A stretch of 26,417 nt of DNA from Candidatus Parepulonipiscium sp. PG-Nun2H_MBin03 (GCA_001995005.1 MDJN01000127.1:1-26417), one strand, 5' to 3'. Positions 5,731 through 15,332 are shown, numbered from the stretch's first letter. Numbers and translations are program-made. The notes: a model not told the origin generated them from the letters alone.

Positions 5731-8127
5731 CTATTTTGCAACTATATTTACTAACTTATTTTTTACATATATCTCTTTTACAATTTGCTTATTCTTAAGT
5801 TTGTTACTGGCTGCTTCTTTAGCTTTTTGTATTATTACGTCTTGTTCTGTGGTTGCATCAACTTTAATTTTTCCGGCCATCTTTCCGCTTATTTGTACCA
5901 CAATCTCAATTTCATCATCTTGCATTTTTTCTTTATCATATTCAGGCCATACTCTATCAAATATGCTGTCTGTATTGCCTAATTTTTCCCACAGTTCCGA
6001 GCTTATATGAGGTACCATAGGGGATAATAATATAATTAAAGTATCTATGGTTTCTTTATCTATGCCGCCTAGTCGCTTTTGCATATCCACCAATTTATTT
6101 GTATATTCCATAAATCCGCTGACTACGGTATTTAAGCTGAAATTTTCCATACGCACAGTTATGTCATAAATCAACTTATGTCGCACTCTTTCCAAATCTT
6201 TTGTTGCGTCTATTGGCTTATTTGTGGTCACCAGTCTCCACACTTTGTTTAAAAATCTGTGGACTCCGTCAATTCCGTTGTCGTCCCATTCGCTGTCAAA
6301 CTCTGGTGGCCCAATAAATAATTCATACATACGCAGTGAATCGCAACCATATTTTTCCACCAGACCATCAGGGGAGACGACATTTCCTTTAGATTTGCTC
6401 ATCTTGATGTTATTTTTTGTAACCATACCTTGATTAAATAATCTAGTAAACGGTTCTTTAAAGTCCACCACGCCTATATCATATAAAAATTTATTATAAA
6501 AACGGGCATATAATAAATGCAATACTGCATGCTCAATCCCGCCTACGTACATATCTACGGGCAGCCACTCTTGCATCTTATTTTTGCTTACCAACTCTTC
6601 TTTATTTTTAGGGTCTACATATCTTAAATAATACCAAGAAGAGCCCGCCCATTGTGGCATTGTATTTGTCTCTCGCTTGGCAGGGCCGGCACATTTTGGA
6701 CATGTTGTGTTGACCCAGTCTGATATATCTGCTAGTGGTGACTCTCCAGTTCCTGTTGGTTCATAACTTTTTACGTCTGGTAAAGTTATTGGTAAATCAC
6801 TTTCTTTTACACCAACTATGCCACAACATTCGCAATGAACAACTGGTATAGGCTCACCCCAGTAACGTTGTCTTGAAAATACCCAGTCTCGCAATGTATA
6901 GTTGGTAGTTTTTTTGCCTATATTTTTTTGCTCCAAATAATCTAATATCAGCGTCTTAGCTTCTGCAGCTTTCACGCCGTTAAATTGTTCTGAATTTACC
7001 ATAAGCCCATCTTCTGTATAAGCTTCTGTTAAATCTTGCACAGCTCCATCTTTGGCAATAACTTGCACTATGGGCAAATTAAATTTTGTAGCAAACTCAA
7101 AATCTCGTGCGTCATGTGCTGGCACACACATAATTGCACCTGTACCATAATCATTTAAAACATAGTCTGCAATCCAAATAGGTACTTTGTTCCCATTTAA
7201 AGGATTGATTGCATATCTGCCTAAAAACACACCAGTCTTTTCTTTGTCTGTCATTCTGTCTACAGAAGATTTGGTGGAGCTTTGGAAGACATATTTTTCC
7301 ACGGCTTCTTTGCACTCTGGTGATACAAGTTCATCAACCAATGCATTCTCTGGAGCCAGCACCATAAATGTTGCACCGTATAAAGTGTCTGGTCTTGTAG
7401 TAAATACTTTAACCTCTTTATCTATGCCATCTACTTTAAAGTCTATTTCTGCTCCATAACTTTTGCCTATCCAATCTGCTTGCATCTTCTTAACTTTTTC
7501 TGGCCAATCCAAATCTTCCAAATCGTCCAACAGTCTGCTGGCATATTCTGTAATTTTTAACATCCATTGACGCAAGTTTTTCTTTGTGACCACGCTTCCG
7601 CACCTGTCGCAGCATGCCTCTTTCACTTCTTCATTGGCAAGCCCAGTTTTGCACGATGGGCACCAGTTTATTGGCATCTCTTTTTCGTAAGCTAAGCCAG
7701 CCTCAAACATTTTTAGAAAAATCCATTGAGTCCACTTGTAAAAGTCTGGGTCAGTTGTATTAATTTCTTTTTCCCAGTCATATATTGCACTTATCTCTTC
7801 TAATTGTCTCTTAAAGTTTTCCACATTTTCTGCCGTGGCAATTGCGGGGTGCATTTTTTGTGCAATGGCATAATTTTCTGCCGGCAACCCAAATGCGTCC
7901 CACCCCATTGGGTGCAGCACATATTTCCCATGTAATATTTGGTATCTGCTCCATACATCAGATAACACATATCCTCTCCAATGGCCAACATGTAACCCAT
8001 TTCCTGACGGATATGGAAACATATCAAGACAATAGTAATTTTGTTTATCCTCGCTTGGTTGGTTAATCGGTTCGTCTTTCCATTTTTGTCGCCACTTCTT
8101 TTCTATGGCATTAAAATTATACTCCAT
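5731..8127 (-). CDS. leuS: Leucyl-tRNA synthetase
   Basis: This class Ia synthetase charges tRNA-Leu with leucine in the cytoplasm. The length (798 residues) is normal for bacterial LeuS. The HIGH signature appears as HVGH (46-49) in PYPSGNGLHVGH, and the KMSKS loop is intact near residue 575 (KMSKSKGN). Two CxxC pairs are present near 165-185 (CPSC, CDRC) and two more later (CECC, CPKC), probably structural zinc sites. The editing (CP1) domain and the C-terminal anticodon-binding region are complete. The start has AGGAG directly upstream. It begins 15 bases after the alaS stop, so alaS and leuS form one operon. Confidence 0.98.
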   Translation of the reverse strand: MEYNFNAIEKKWRQKWKDEPINQPSEDKQNYYCLDMFPYPSGNGLHVGHWRGYVLSDVWSRYQILHGKYVLHPMGWDAFGLPAENYAIAQKMHPAIATAENVENFKRQLEEISAIYDWEKEINTTDPDFYKWTQWIFLKMFEAGLAYEKEMPINWCPSCKTGLANEEVKEACCDRCGSVVTKKNLRQWMLKITEYASRLLDDLEDLDWPEKVKKMQADWIGKSYGAEIDFKVDGIDKEVKVFTTRPDTLYGATFMVLAPENALVDELVSPECKEAVEKYVFQSSTKSSVDRMTDKEKTGVFLGRYAINPLNGNKVPIWIADYVLNDYGTGAIMCVPAHDARDFEFATKFNLPIVQVIAKDGAVQDLTEAYTEDGLMVNSEQFNGVKAAEAKTLILDYLEQKNIGKKTTNYTLRDWVFSRQRYWGEPIPVVHCECCGIVGVKESDLPITLPDVKSYEPTGTGESPLADISDWVNTTCPKCAGPAKRETNTMPQWAGSSWYYLRYVDPKNKEELVSKNKMQEWLPVDMYVGGIEHAVLHLLYARFYNKFLYDIGVVDFKEPFTRLFNQGMVTKNNIKMSKSKGNVVSPDGLVEKYGCDSLRMYELFIGPPEFDSEWDDNGIDGVHRFLNKVWRLVTTNKPIDATKDLERVRHKLIYDITVRMENFSLNTVVSGFMEYTNKLVDMQKRLGGIDKETIDTLIILLSPMVPHISSELWEKLGNTDSIFDRVWPEYDKEKMQDDEIEIVVQISGKMAGKIKVDATTEQDVIIQKAKEAASNKLKNKQIVKEIYVKNKLVNIVAK

Positions 8128-8142
8128 GATTTCTCCTTATAC

Positions 8143-10773
8143 TTATAATTGTTCTATGATAAGCTTTTTCGCAAATGTTAATGCATCATTAATTTTTGTA
8201 GTATCTTTTCCGCCTGCTTGTGCCATGTTTGGCCGTCCGCCACCTTTTCCGTCAACAATCATGGCACTCTTAGAGATAATTTTACCACAATGGATTTGTG
8301 ACACATCTTTTGTTGCTGAGCAAACTAAATTAACTTTGTCCGTAATGGATGCTAAAAAGATTACGCTGGTGCCTAGTTTATCTCTAAAAGTGTCGCTAAT
8401 TTGTTTAAGCTCATCTATACTTTTGTTTTCTAGCTGTTTTACCAATACTTTAACTCCGTTTTTCTCGTCCGTTTCATTTGTAATATCTGATATTTCAAAA
8501 CGGCTTAGTTGAGATTTTAATTTACTATTTTCTTGTTCAATCTCTTTATTGGTCTTAATTAGGGTTGTCACTTTTTTAGTAATTTCACCTTTTTTAGCCT
8601 TAACTAGTTTTGATATTTCATCAAGTTCTGCCTCAACATTATTAAAATATCTTATGGCACCCATTCCAGTCAATGCCTCAATTCTTCTAACTCCAGAAGC
8701 AACACCCACTTCAGATATTATCTTAAATGCTCCTATTTTAGCCGTATTGTCAATATGCGTTCCTCCGCAAAGTTCTATAGAATAATCATTCATATTGACT
8801 ACACGCACTTTATCTGAATATTTTTCGCCAAATAGTGCCATCGCTCCCATTTTTCTTGCCTCATCAATAGACATTTCTAAAATATCTATATTGAAGCCCT
8901 GCAGAATTTGCTCATTTACCAGTGTTTCCACTTGATTAATTTGCGTAGGCGTTAACGGTTCAAAATGTGTATAGTCAAATCTTAATCTATCTTTATTCAC
9001 ATTTGAGCCAGCCTGCTCTATATGAGAGCCTATAACTGTGCGCAATGCCTTTTGTAACAGATGTGTTGCGCTGTGGTTTCTGCTTGTATTTAGCCTAGTT
9101 ACATCATCTACAGTAAGCGTTGCATCTTGTCCTTTTTCCATATGCCCTTTAGTCACCTTAGCATAATGAGCAATTTTTCCGCCTGCAACTTTTGTTGTGT
9201 CTATTACCGTTGCCTCTCCTGTTGCAGTTACAATAATTCCAACATCTCCTGCTTGCCCACCACTTTCTGCATAAAACGGCGTTTTGCCAGTGATTATATA
9301 AATATAATCATCAACGCTTGCACTTTCTAATATTTTATCATTTGTGGTCATAAATTTGATAGGTTGAGTCAATTGTTTTTGTGTATATCCATTAAACTCA
9401 GTTTTTATATCTGTAGGCAACTGATTAAATATAGTTTCATCTGCCCCCATATAACTTGTTTGTGCCTGTGCATTTCTTGCCCGCACACGCTGATTTTCCA
9501 TCTCTTTTTTAAACTCATCCTCATCAAGGGTAAGCCCTTTTTCGGCCAAAATCTCATAAGTTAAGTCTATCGGAAAACCATAGGTATCATATAATTTAAA
9601 GCAGGCTGCTCCATCTAGCATTTTTTCACCTGTTTGTTCTAATGTGGTGATATAGCTTTCTAATATATTTAGTCCTTGCTCTATAGTTTGGTTGAAATTA
9701 CTTTCTTCAACGCTTAATGATTTTAAGATATAATCTTCTTTTTCTGCAAGCTCTGTGTACTCATTTTTGGAATTTTCTATTACAGTTTTAATTAACGGTT
9801 CTAAGAAGGCACCTGCAATCCCGAGCATTTTACCATGTCTTATGGCACGCCTAATTAGTCTACGCATAACGTAGCCTCTGCCCTCATTGGAAGCTCTGAT
9901 ACCATCTGAAGACATAAATACCACTGAGCGTATATGGTCTGTAATTACTCTAATAGAAACATCTGCTTTTGCATCTTCACCATATTTTACATCAGCCAAC
10001 TCGCACACTTTGTCACGGATTGCCTTTATCGTGTCTACATCAAATAAAGTGTGCACCCCTTGCATCAAGGCAGCAAGCCTTTCAAGTCCCATCCCAGTAT
10101 CAATATTTGGGGAGCCTAGCGGAGTGTATGAGCCATCAGCATTTTTATCAAATTGGGTAAATACCAAATTCCAGAATTCAAGATATCTGTCACAATCGCA
10201 ACCTATTGCACAATTTGGGTCACCGCAGCCATATTCCACTCCTCTATCATAATATATTTCCGAGCAAGGTCCACACGGCCCTACCGTACCTACTTCCCAG
10301 AAATTATCTTCTTTCCCCATATAAAAAATTCTGTCCTTAGGCACGCCTATTTCATTATGCCAAATTTCTGCCGCTTCCTCATCGTCTTTATACACAGTTA
10401 CGTACAGTTTATCTTTCGGAATTTCAAGCACTTCGGTTACAAATTCCCACGACCAGGCAATTGCCTCATTTTTAAAGTAATCTCCAAATGAAAAGTTGCC
10501 TAACATTTCAAAGAAGGTGCCATGCCTTGCTGTTTTGCCTACATTTTCAATGTCCCCTGTACGTATGCATTTTTGACAAGTAGTAATTCTTTTTGCGGGT
10601 GGCACTTCTTGCCCTGTAAAATATGCCTTAAGCGGTGCCATTCCTGCATTTATCAGTAGCAAACTCTTATCATTTTGTGGGACCAGAGAAAAACTTTTTA
10701 AACGCAGGTGATTTTTGCTTTCAAAAAAGGTTAAAAACATCTCTCTTAATTCATTTAATCCGTAATATTTCAT
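8143..10773 (-). CDS. alaS: Alanyl-tRNA synthetase
   Basis: This class II synthetase charges tRNA-Ala and edits mischarged serine and glycine. The 876 residues equal the usual full length. The N-terminal catalytic domain begins with the typical ELREMFLTFFESK, and motif 2 surrounds TCQKCIRTGD. The editing-domain zinc site is HSATH (near 564) with CGGTH near 669, and the C-terminal coiled coil and DHHA1 domain are present. GGAGG precedes the ATG with good spacing. Only 31 bases separate it from the VanY-like gene upstream, too short for a T-box leader, so it is probably transcribed from the promoter at 11408-11437. leuS follows after 15 bases. Confidence 0.98.
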   Translation of the reverse strand: MKYYGLNELREMFLTFFESKNHLRLKSFSLVPQNDKSLLLINAGMAPLKAYFTGQEVPPAKRITTCQKCIRTGDIENVGKTARHGTFFEMLGNFSFGDYFKNEAIAWSWEFVTEVLEIPKDKLYVTVYKDDEEAAEIWHNEIGVPKDRIFYMGKEDNFWEVGTVGPCGPCSEIYYDRGVEYGCGDPNCAIGCDCDRYLEFWNLVFTQFDKNADGSYTPLGSPNIDTGMGLERLAALMQGVHTLFDVDTIKAIRDKVCELADVKYGEDAKADVSIRVITDHIRSVVFMSSDGIRASNEGRGYVMRRLIRRAIRHGKMLGIAGAFLEPLIKTVIENSKNEYTELAEKEDYILKSLSVEESNFNQTIEQGLNILESYITTLEQTGEKMLDGAACFKLYDTYGFPIDLTYEILAEKGLTLDEDEFKKEMENQRVRARNAQAQTSYMGADETIFNQLPTDIKTEFNGYTQKQLTQPIKFMTTNDKILESASVDDYIYIITGKTPFYAESGGQAGDVGIIVTATGEATVIDTTKVAGGKIAHYAKVTKGHMEKGQDATLTVDDVTRLNTSRNHSATHLLQKALRTVIGSHIEQAGSNVNKDRLRFDYTHFEPLTPTQINQVETLVNEQILQGFNIDILEMSIDEARKMGAMALFGEKYSDKVRVVNMNDYSIELCGGTHIDNTAKIGAFKIISEVGVASGVRRIEALTGMGAIRYFNNVEAELDEISKLVKAKKGEITKKVTTLIKTNKEIEQENSKLKSQLSRFEISDITNETDEKNGVKVLVKQLENKSIDELKQISDTFRDKLGTSVIFLASITDKVNLVCSATKDVSQIHCGKIISKSAMIVDGKGGGRPNMAQAGGKDTTKINDALTFAKKLIIEQL

Positions 10774-10804
10774 TTGTATCCTCCATAATATTTTATTGTA
10801 CTTT

Positions 10805-11374
10805 TTAGTATCTTTTTGACTTATATATTGGTATATACTCTTCTAAGCATAGGTTAAAATTATACATTTTTATTGCATGATTTATTCCTACATATCTATA
10901 ATGATATGGCCTGTAACTAATGTTAGTTATGTCTTCTTTATCTTTTGGGTATCTTAGGATAAATCCAAAATTTTTACAATTATAGTCTAACCACTTTTTA
11001 TGAAAAGTAATATCAAACTCATAAATATTTGAATTTCTTTGAGACATTATTGTTGTCATAACATCAATTGCTGTACCTAATTGATGTTCACTCTTACCAG
11101 CTTGTATAATTTCTGGCATAGTGGTTAAAAATTTTAATTCTGCGTCTCTGCACGTTTTTAAATACAGCGAGTTTTGGCATGCATATGACCTATATCCTGA
11201 ATATAACCTTAATGCTGTTAACCCTTCATTTTGCATAGATTTATTCATCTTATAAAACATCAATAGAGTATTTTCTTCAAGCCATATATTTGATATAGGC
11301 TCTAATAGTAGCTTTGTTGGTCTATACTTTTCGGGTAACGTATAGTTTTGATTTATTAATTGTAGATAATCCAC
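10805..11374 (-). CDS. VanY-family (M15B) D-Ala-D-Ala carboxypeptidase-like protein, catalytic Glu replaced
   Basis: This 189-residue protein has the fold signature of VanY/LdcB zinc carboxypeptidases, which trim peptidoglycan stem peptides: SGYRSY (59-64), the zinc motif SEHQLGTAID with H97 and D104, and a third zinc ligand in YHYRYVG (H158). In active members the last motif reads ExxH, with Glu as the catalytic base. Here the residue is R155 (codon AGG; RPYH), so hydrolysis is probably lost or altered while zinc or substrate binding could remain. There is no signal peptide or membrane helix, odd for a wall enzyme. The start is GTG with AAAAGGTGAG 6 bases upstream. A consensus promoter precedes it, and alaS follows after 31 bases. 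Confidence 0.83.
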   Translation of the reverse strand: MDYLQLINQNYTLPEKYRPTKLLLEPISNIWLEENTLLMFYKMNKSMQNEGLTALRLYSGYRSYACQNSLYLKTCRDAELKFLTTMPEIIQAGKSEHQLGTAIDVMTTIMSQRNSNIYEFDITFHKKWLDYNCKNFGFILRYPKDKEDITNISYRPYHYRYVGINHAIKMYNFNLCLEEYIPIYKSKRY

Positions 11375-11407
11375 TTATTTCTCACCTTTTATGTGGTACT
11401 TAAATAA

Positions 11408-11437
11408 ATTATATATTACCAAAACTTGTATTGTCAA
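11408..11437 (-). promoter_or_regulatory. Consensus promoter of the VanY-like/alaS/leuS unit
   Basis: On the minus strand TTGACA (11437-11432), an 18-base spacer and TATAAT (11413-11408) give perfect -35 and -10 hexamers. Transcription would start near 11400, about 25 bases before the GTG start. No strong promoter is visible in the 31-base gap before alaS, so this promoter probably serves all three genes. Confidence 0.88.
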
Positions 11438-11490
11438 TTAATGTATGGGTGAAATTGCGTTAATCTAATTTGTATTTTTTACTAAAAGTT

Positions 11491-13173
11491 CTAGAATAAT
11501 TCGGTGTTTATAGAGGTTAGTGTGGCACCGTCCCTTGATCCAAAATCAATTTGATTAGTTACTCCATTGTAAAATTTATGCCCTCCTGATATATTATAAA
11601 CTTTTGTAAACCCATAGTTTAATAGTATGTTTTGAGCTGCATTCCCTGTAACACCTTTATTGCAATAAACAATTATTATCTTATCTTTATCTAATAAGGC
11701 TAATTTTTCCCTAAGCATATCATGTGGAATATTAATAGCCCCTTCAATGTGAGATGAATTATATTCGTGTTCTGTTCTTACATCAACTAACTGTATGTTA
11801 TCTCCTAATTTTTGTATGTTATCTATAGTTACAATTTGTCTATTTTCATTTATAGCATTATTTAGTATCATTCCTGTATAAACTACAGGATCTTTTGCGG
11901 TGGAAAACGGCGGTGCATATGACAAGTCTAGGTCAAACAGCTCATTTACCTTAGCTTCATAAGTTATTAAAGTTGCAATTACATCTATCCTTTTGTCCAC
12001 TCCATACTCACCAATTATTTGTGCGCCTAGCAGTTTGCCAAACTTCTTATCTGCTATGGCTTTTATAACCATCTCTCGCCCGTCCATATACAGTGGTCTG
12101 TTCGGCTTTATATTATGACATACCACAACTTCAATGCCCAATGCAATTGCTTCCGCTTCCGTCATACCAGTGCTGCCTATAGTCGTTTCAAACACTTTAC
12201 ATACCGATGTGCCCAGGCCTCCTCTGTAGCTTAATGTGCCACCTGTTATCACATCTCCTGCAATTCTGCCCGTTTTATTTGCAATCGTACCCATAGCTCT
12301 GTACATCGGCTTACCCGTAATCATAGAAAATGTTTCAACGCAATCTCCGCATGCATAAATATCTTTTATGCTAGTCTTCATATGTTTATCTACTTTAATT
12401 GCACCTGATTTTCCCAATATTATTCCCACGCTTTTTGCAAGTGAAACATTGGGCTCCACTCCTGTTGCAATAACTACCATTTCCGTTTGTATTATCTCGC
12501 CGGTATTAAGTTTTACATACTTTTCTGATATTTCTATTACTTGAATACTTGTCCTAATTTTTACGCCTTTTGCCTTCAAAACTTCTTTTAAATATTTTGA
12601 CATATCTGCGTCGAAAGTCGGCATTATTCTGTCCTCCTGTTCTAGCAAAGTTACGTCTAAATTTAGTTTTATTAAACTCTCATACAGTTCAAGTCCTATA
12701 AATCCTGTTCCAACTACCAGAGCTGTTTTTGGCTTATTAATTGTTGCAAAGTGTTTTATATCTTGTGCATCTTTTATGCTTCTTAGGCAAAATGCATTGT
12801 TTATCCCTTTTATATTTGGTACACGAGCCCTGGCACCAGTGGCTATAACCAGTTTATCATACGTATCAACTAATATATTATTATTTTCTAAATCTTTTAC
12901 GGTCACTGTTTTAGATTCAGCGTTTATATCTATAACTTCATGACTTGTTTTTATATTTATTCTGTACCTACTTTTAAAAAATTCAACGTCCCTAGGAGTT
13001 AAGTCGTCTATATCATCAACTTGCCCTCCAATATAGTATGGCATACCACAGCTTGAATAAGAGATAAAAGTATCTCTATCATAAATCACAATTTCAGCAA
13101 ACTCGTTATTTCTTCTAGCTTTTGCAGCTGCAGATGTGCCTGCCGCCACCGCACCTATTATTATTATTTTCAT
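11491..13173 (-). CDS. CoA-disulfide reductase-like flavoprotein with C-terminal rhodanese domain
   Basis: This is an FAD/NAD(P)H-dependent pyridine nucleotide-disulfide oxidoreductase of the CoADR-RHD type (560 residues). The N-terminal FAD site is IGAVAAG, and the single redox cysteine C42 lies in SYSSCGMPYYIGG, as in CoA-disulfide reductases and NADH oxidases. The NAD(P)H-binding motif (GTGFIGLE) and the second FAD motif (YACGDC) follow. From about residue 445 a rhodanese domain carries DVRTEHEY and the persulfide cysteine C504 (YCNKGVTG). Such enzymes reduce CoA disulfide, CoA persulfide or polysulfide, and help handle thiol stress or sulfur in anaerobes. Which substrate applies cannot be told. 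The ribosome binding site is poor (AAAGGG about 14 bases away). It is the last gene of the ysxC unit. Confidence 0.93.
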   Translation of the reverse strand: MKIIIIGAVAAGTSAAAKARRNNEFAEIVIYDRDTFISYSSCGMPYYIGGQVDDIDDLTPRDVEFFKSRYRINIKTSHEVIDINAESKTVTVKDLENNNILVDTYDKLVIATGARARVPNIKGINNAFCLRSIKDAQDIKHFATINKPKTALVVGTGFIGLELYESLIKLNLDVTLLEQEDRIMPTFDADMSKYLKEVLKAKGVKIRTSIQVIEISEKYVKLNTGEIIQTEMVVIATGVEPNVSLAKSVGIILGKSGAIKVDKHMKTSIKDIYACGDCVETFSMITGKPMYRAMGTIANKTGRIAGDVITGGTLSYRGGLGTSVCKVFETTIGSTGMTEAEAIALGIEVVVCHNIKPNRPLYMDGREMVIKAIADKKFGKLLGAQIIGEYGVDKRIDVIATLITYEAKVNELFDLDLSYAPPFSTAKDPVVYTGMILNNAINENRQIVTIDNIQKLGDNIQLVDVRTEHEYNSSHIEGAINIPHDMLREKLALLDKDKIIIVYCNKGVTGNAAQNILLNYGFTKVYNISGGHKFYNGVTNQIDFGSRDGATLTSINTELF

Positions 13174-13228
13174 ACGTAACGCAAAGACCCTTTCGCTGCC
13201 TTTTGCTCTCCTCTCTTCCTCTTTAGTA

Positions 13229-14128
13229 TTACACCACTATCTCTGCTTTTCTAACATTAAATATAGTATCTATCATACCATATATCATTGGTACTAACGA
13301 AATAATAGGAAGTATCAATAACAATAAAGTAACAAATATAATTTTTGCCATTGTAGTTAATTTTGCCTTTATAACTAGTGAGACTATCCCCCACATGCCT
13401 GTTGCATAAAACATTATAGTTAACATAGTCAGCAAGTTAATCCCAACTTCTGCCACGGTATAGCTTGGGCTCATTATAATTATCCATATAGTCATAATTA
13501 ACAACACCATAGTAAATTTACTTAACCGATAATTTAGCAGTTGATTTACAACAGTGTCTGTGCCCTCTCTTTTTTGCGTAATATTTACTGTAATAAAAGA
13601 TATTAGAAGTGCACTGCCAAACAATGTCCCTTCATATATGCTACCCATAATTTCGTATAATAAATAATATGCAGTGTCATCTACAGTTGTTGCAGTTTGG
13701 CTTAAGACATCTTTAATCATTAACATATATTCATTATATAAGCTAATTCCAAATTCATATCTCATAACTTGCTCTTGTAAAAGCAGCCCTCCCCAGATTA
13801 TTACACCTATTACTAATATAATATATGGATAATTTACAAAGCGATTTTCATTAAATTTTATTATTGTATACGCCGGAAACAGTACCATTACTGTATAAGT
13901 TACTATGTTTATTAAACTATCTGATAACAGATACATAAGTAATATAGTTATCAAATCAACAACTATATACTCACTTTTTAATTTAATTCCATGATGAAAT
14001 TTTACCAGCGGGATAGTTAATAAAGGCAGAAAAAATATTATTAAACTAGCATAAATAGATAATACACCTAATAACAAATATATAGCACTTATTCCAAATC
14101 TCGTCCTTAGTTCATCGCCATTTTTCAT
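13229..14128 (-). CDS. Polytopic membrane protein, probably DUF2232 (YybS-like)
   Basis: This 299-residue protein is very hydrophobic, with about seven to eight predicted membrane helices and short charged loops. The overall pattern and length resemble the DUF2232/YybS family of Firmicutes, whose role is unknown; a substrate-binding or S-component-like role has only been suggested. No catalytic motif is visible. The ATG has GGAGG 7 bases upstream. It lies 41 bases after the 155-residue gene and 55 bases before the CoA-disulfide reductase-like gene, so it belongs to the same minus-strand unit. The family call rests on general resemblance and needs a profile search. Confidence 0.65.
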   Translation of the reverse strand: MKNGDELRTRFGISAIYLLLGVLSIYASLIIFFLPLLTIPLVKFHHGIKLKSEYIVVDLITILLMYLLSDSLINIVTYTVMVLFPAYTIIKFNENRFVNYPYIILVIGVIIWGGLLLQEQVMRYEFGISLYNEYMLMIKDVLSQTATTVDDTAYYLLYEIMGSIYEGTLFGSALLISFITVNITQKREGTDTVVNQLLNYRLSKFTMVLLIMTIWIIIMSPSYTVAEVGINLLTMLTIMFYATGMWGIVSLVIKAKLTTMAKIIFVTLLLLILPIISLVPMIYGMIDTIFNVRKAEIVV

Positions 14129-14169
14129 TTTCTTCCTCCATTACAAATGTGCTATGTACTATAGCAATT

Positions 14170-14637
14170 TTAGTAGTCATAAGTTTTTAATAGTAGTTGC
14201 ACCAAACATTCTTTTTCAGTCGCTTCTATTAATATTTCTTCTGTGATTTGTTCACCTTTTCTAAACAATATTTTACCTGTATTATTGTAAACGTCTTTTA
14301 ATAAAACTTTTCCAAAAGGAGATATAAACTCACTTTTTTGCTTTCTATGCTTTTTAATATGCTGTTCTATATGCTGTTTCAAGTGTTGTTCTTGCGTGCT
14401 TACTTGCGGTATGCTAGAACCCAGATATTCGCTCATATCCTCAAATACGCTTATAATTTTATTATCTATATAGGGCATGCCGTTATCATTTTTTTGGGTC
14501 TGTCTTGTATTTTGTGGTTTTTTTTGAACATCTATTTGAATTGTAGGTTGGGATGAGTCTTGAATTTCCTCTGCATATACTAGCTGATTTAAGTCCAGTT
14601 TCCCGTGTTTTAAATACAAATCACTTCTTTCTTTCAT
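14170..14637 (-). CDS. Conserved-looking hypothetical protein with a glycine-containing C-terminal domain
   Basis: I do not recognise this 155-residue protein. The N-terminal two thirds are polar and low-complexity, rich in Q, K and H, including a run of similar QH and KH units (HLKQHIEQHIKKH) near residues 85-97, and are probably disordered or coiled. The last 50 residues are compact: LLKDVYNNTGKILFRKG, then ITEEILIEATEK. This pattern recalls a small beta-rich module seen in front of other clostridial signalling proteins. No membrane segment or signal peptide is present. GGAGG lies just before the ATG. The gene sits 20 bases after ysxC, so it is co-transcribed with it. Confidence 0.7.
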   Translation of the reverse strand: MKERSDLYLKHGKLDLNQLVYAEEIQDSSQPTIQIDVQKKPQNTRQTQKNDNGMPYIDNKIISVFEDMSEYLGSSIPQVSTQEQHLKQHIEQHIKKHRKQKSEFISPFGKVLLKDVYNNTGKILFRKGEQITEEILIEATEKECLVQLLLKTYDY

Positions 14638-14657
14638 AGCTAACCCTCCATATCATA

Positions 14658-15251
14658 TTAAATTTCTACATTAACTAATGCATCTATAAGTTCCCATATT
14701 TTATCTTTTCCATTTTTTGTTGTGGCTGAAAATGGTACTATTTTGTCCTGTTCTCGTAAATTTAATGCATTTTTTATAATATTAATATGTTTTTGCAACT
14801 GACTTCTATTGATTTTGTCTTGCTTAGTGGCAACTATTATAACATTTTGATGGTAATGAGAGATCCAGTCATACATCATCTTGTCATTTTCTGACGGTGC
14901 GTGCCTGATGTCCAGTAGCAAAACCACTTGCTTTAATGTCTTTCTATTTGACAGATAATTTTCTATTAATTTTCCCCAGCTTTCCCTAGATGTTTTGGAT
15001 ACCCTAGCGTACCCATACCCTGGTAAGTCTACAAAATTTATTACATCTTGTATATTGTAAAAGTTAATAGTCTGCGTTTTTCCTGGTTGAGAGCTTGTTC
15101 TTGCCAGTGCTTTTCTATTAATTAATGTATTTATAAGAGATGATTTACCTACGTTTGATTTGCCCGCAAATGCAATTTCGACTACTTCATTGTTCGGAAA
15201 TTGTGACGGATTGCCTGCTGTTATAATTAATTCTGATTTTGTAACATTCAT
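14658..15251 (-). CDS. ysxC: Ribosome-biogenesis GTP-binding protein YsxC/EngB
   Basis: This 197-residue Era-like GTPase is needed for assembly of the large ribosomal subunit. The GTP-binding motifs are complete: G1 GKSNVGKSS (30-38), a G2 threonine in SQPGKTQT, G3 DLPGYG (75-80), G4 TKQDK near 141-145 and a G5 SAT motif. It follows lonB as in Bacillus subtilis (lonB-lonA-ysxC), except that no lonA lies between them here. A hairpin terminator separates it from lonB, so it probably has its own promoter; a TATAAT lies at 15280-15275, but no convincing -35 was found. It heads a unit with the two genes of unknown function and the flavoprotein. Confidence 0.96.
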   Translation of the reverse strand: MNVTKSELIITAGNPSQFPNNEVVEIAFAGKSNVGKSSLINTLINRKALARTSSQPGKTQTINFYNIQDVINFVDLPGYGYARVSKTSRESWGKLIENYLSNRKTLKQVVLLLDIRHAPSENDKMMYDWISHYHQNVIIVATKQDKINRSQLQKHINIIKNALNLREQDKIVPFSATTKNGKDKIWELIDALVNVEI

Positions 15252-15332
15252 TTGATTTGATTTTCCTTATCTTAATTATATTCTGTTATACTGTTTTATA
15301 TTTTGGTTTATTACAAAAGGTGGGCTGCGTTT

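Noticed and set aside
8128..8142. Regulatory site between alaS and leuS
   Set aside because: The 15-base gap holds only the leuS ribosome binding site.
8105..8512. Long plus-strand frame opposite alaS, and similar ones at 9887-10252, 10153-10491 and 17228-17695
   Set aside because: They lie antisense to well-conserved genes, have no ribosome binding sites or recognisable motifs, and are shadows of the coding strand.
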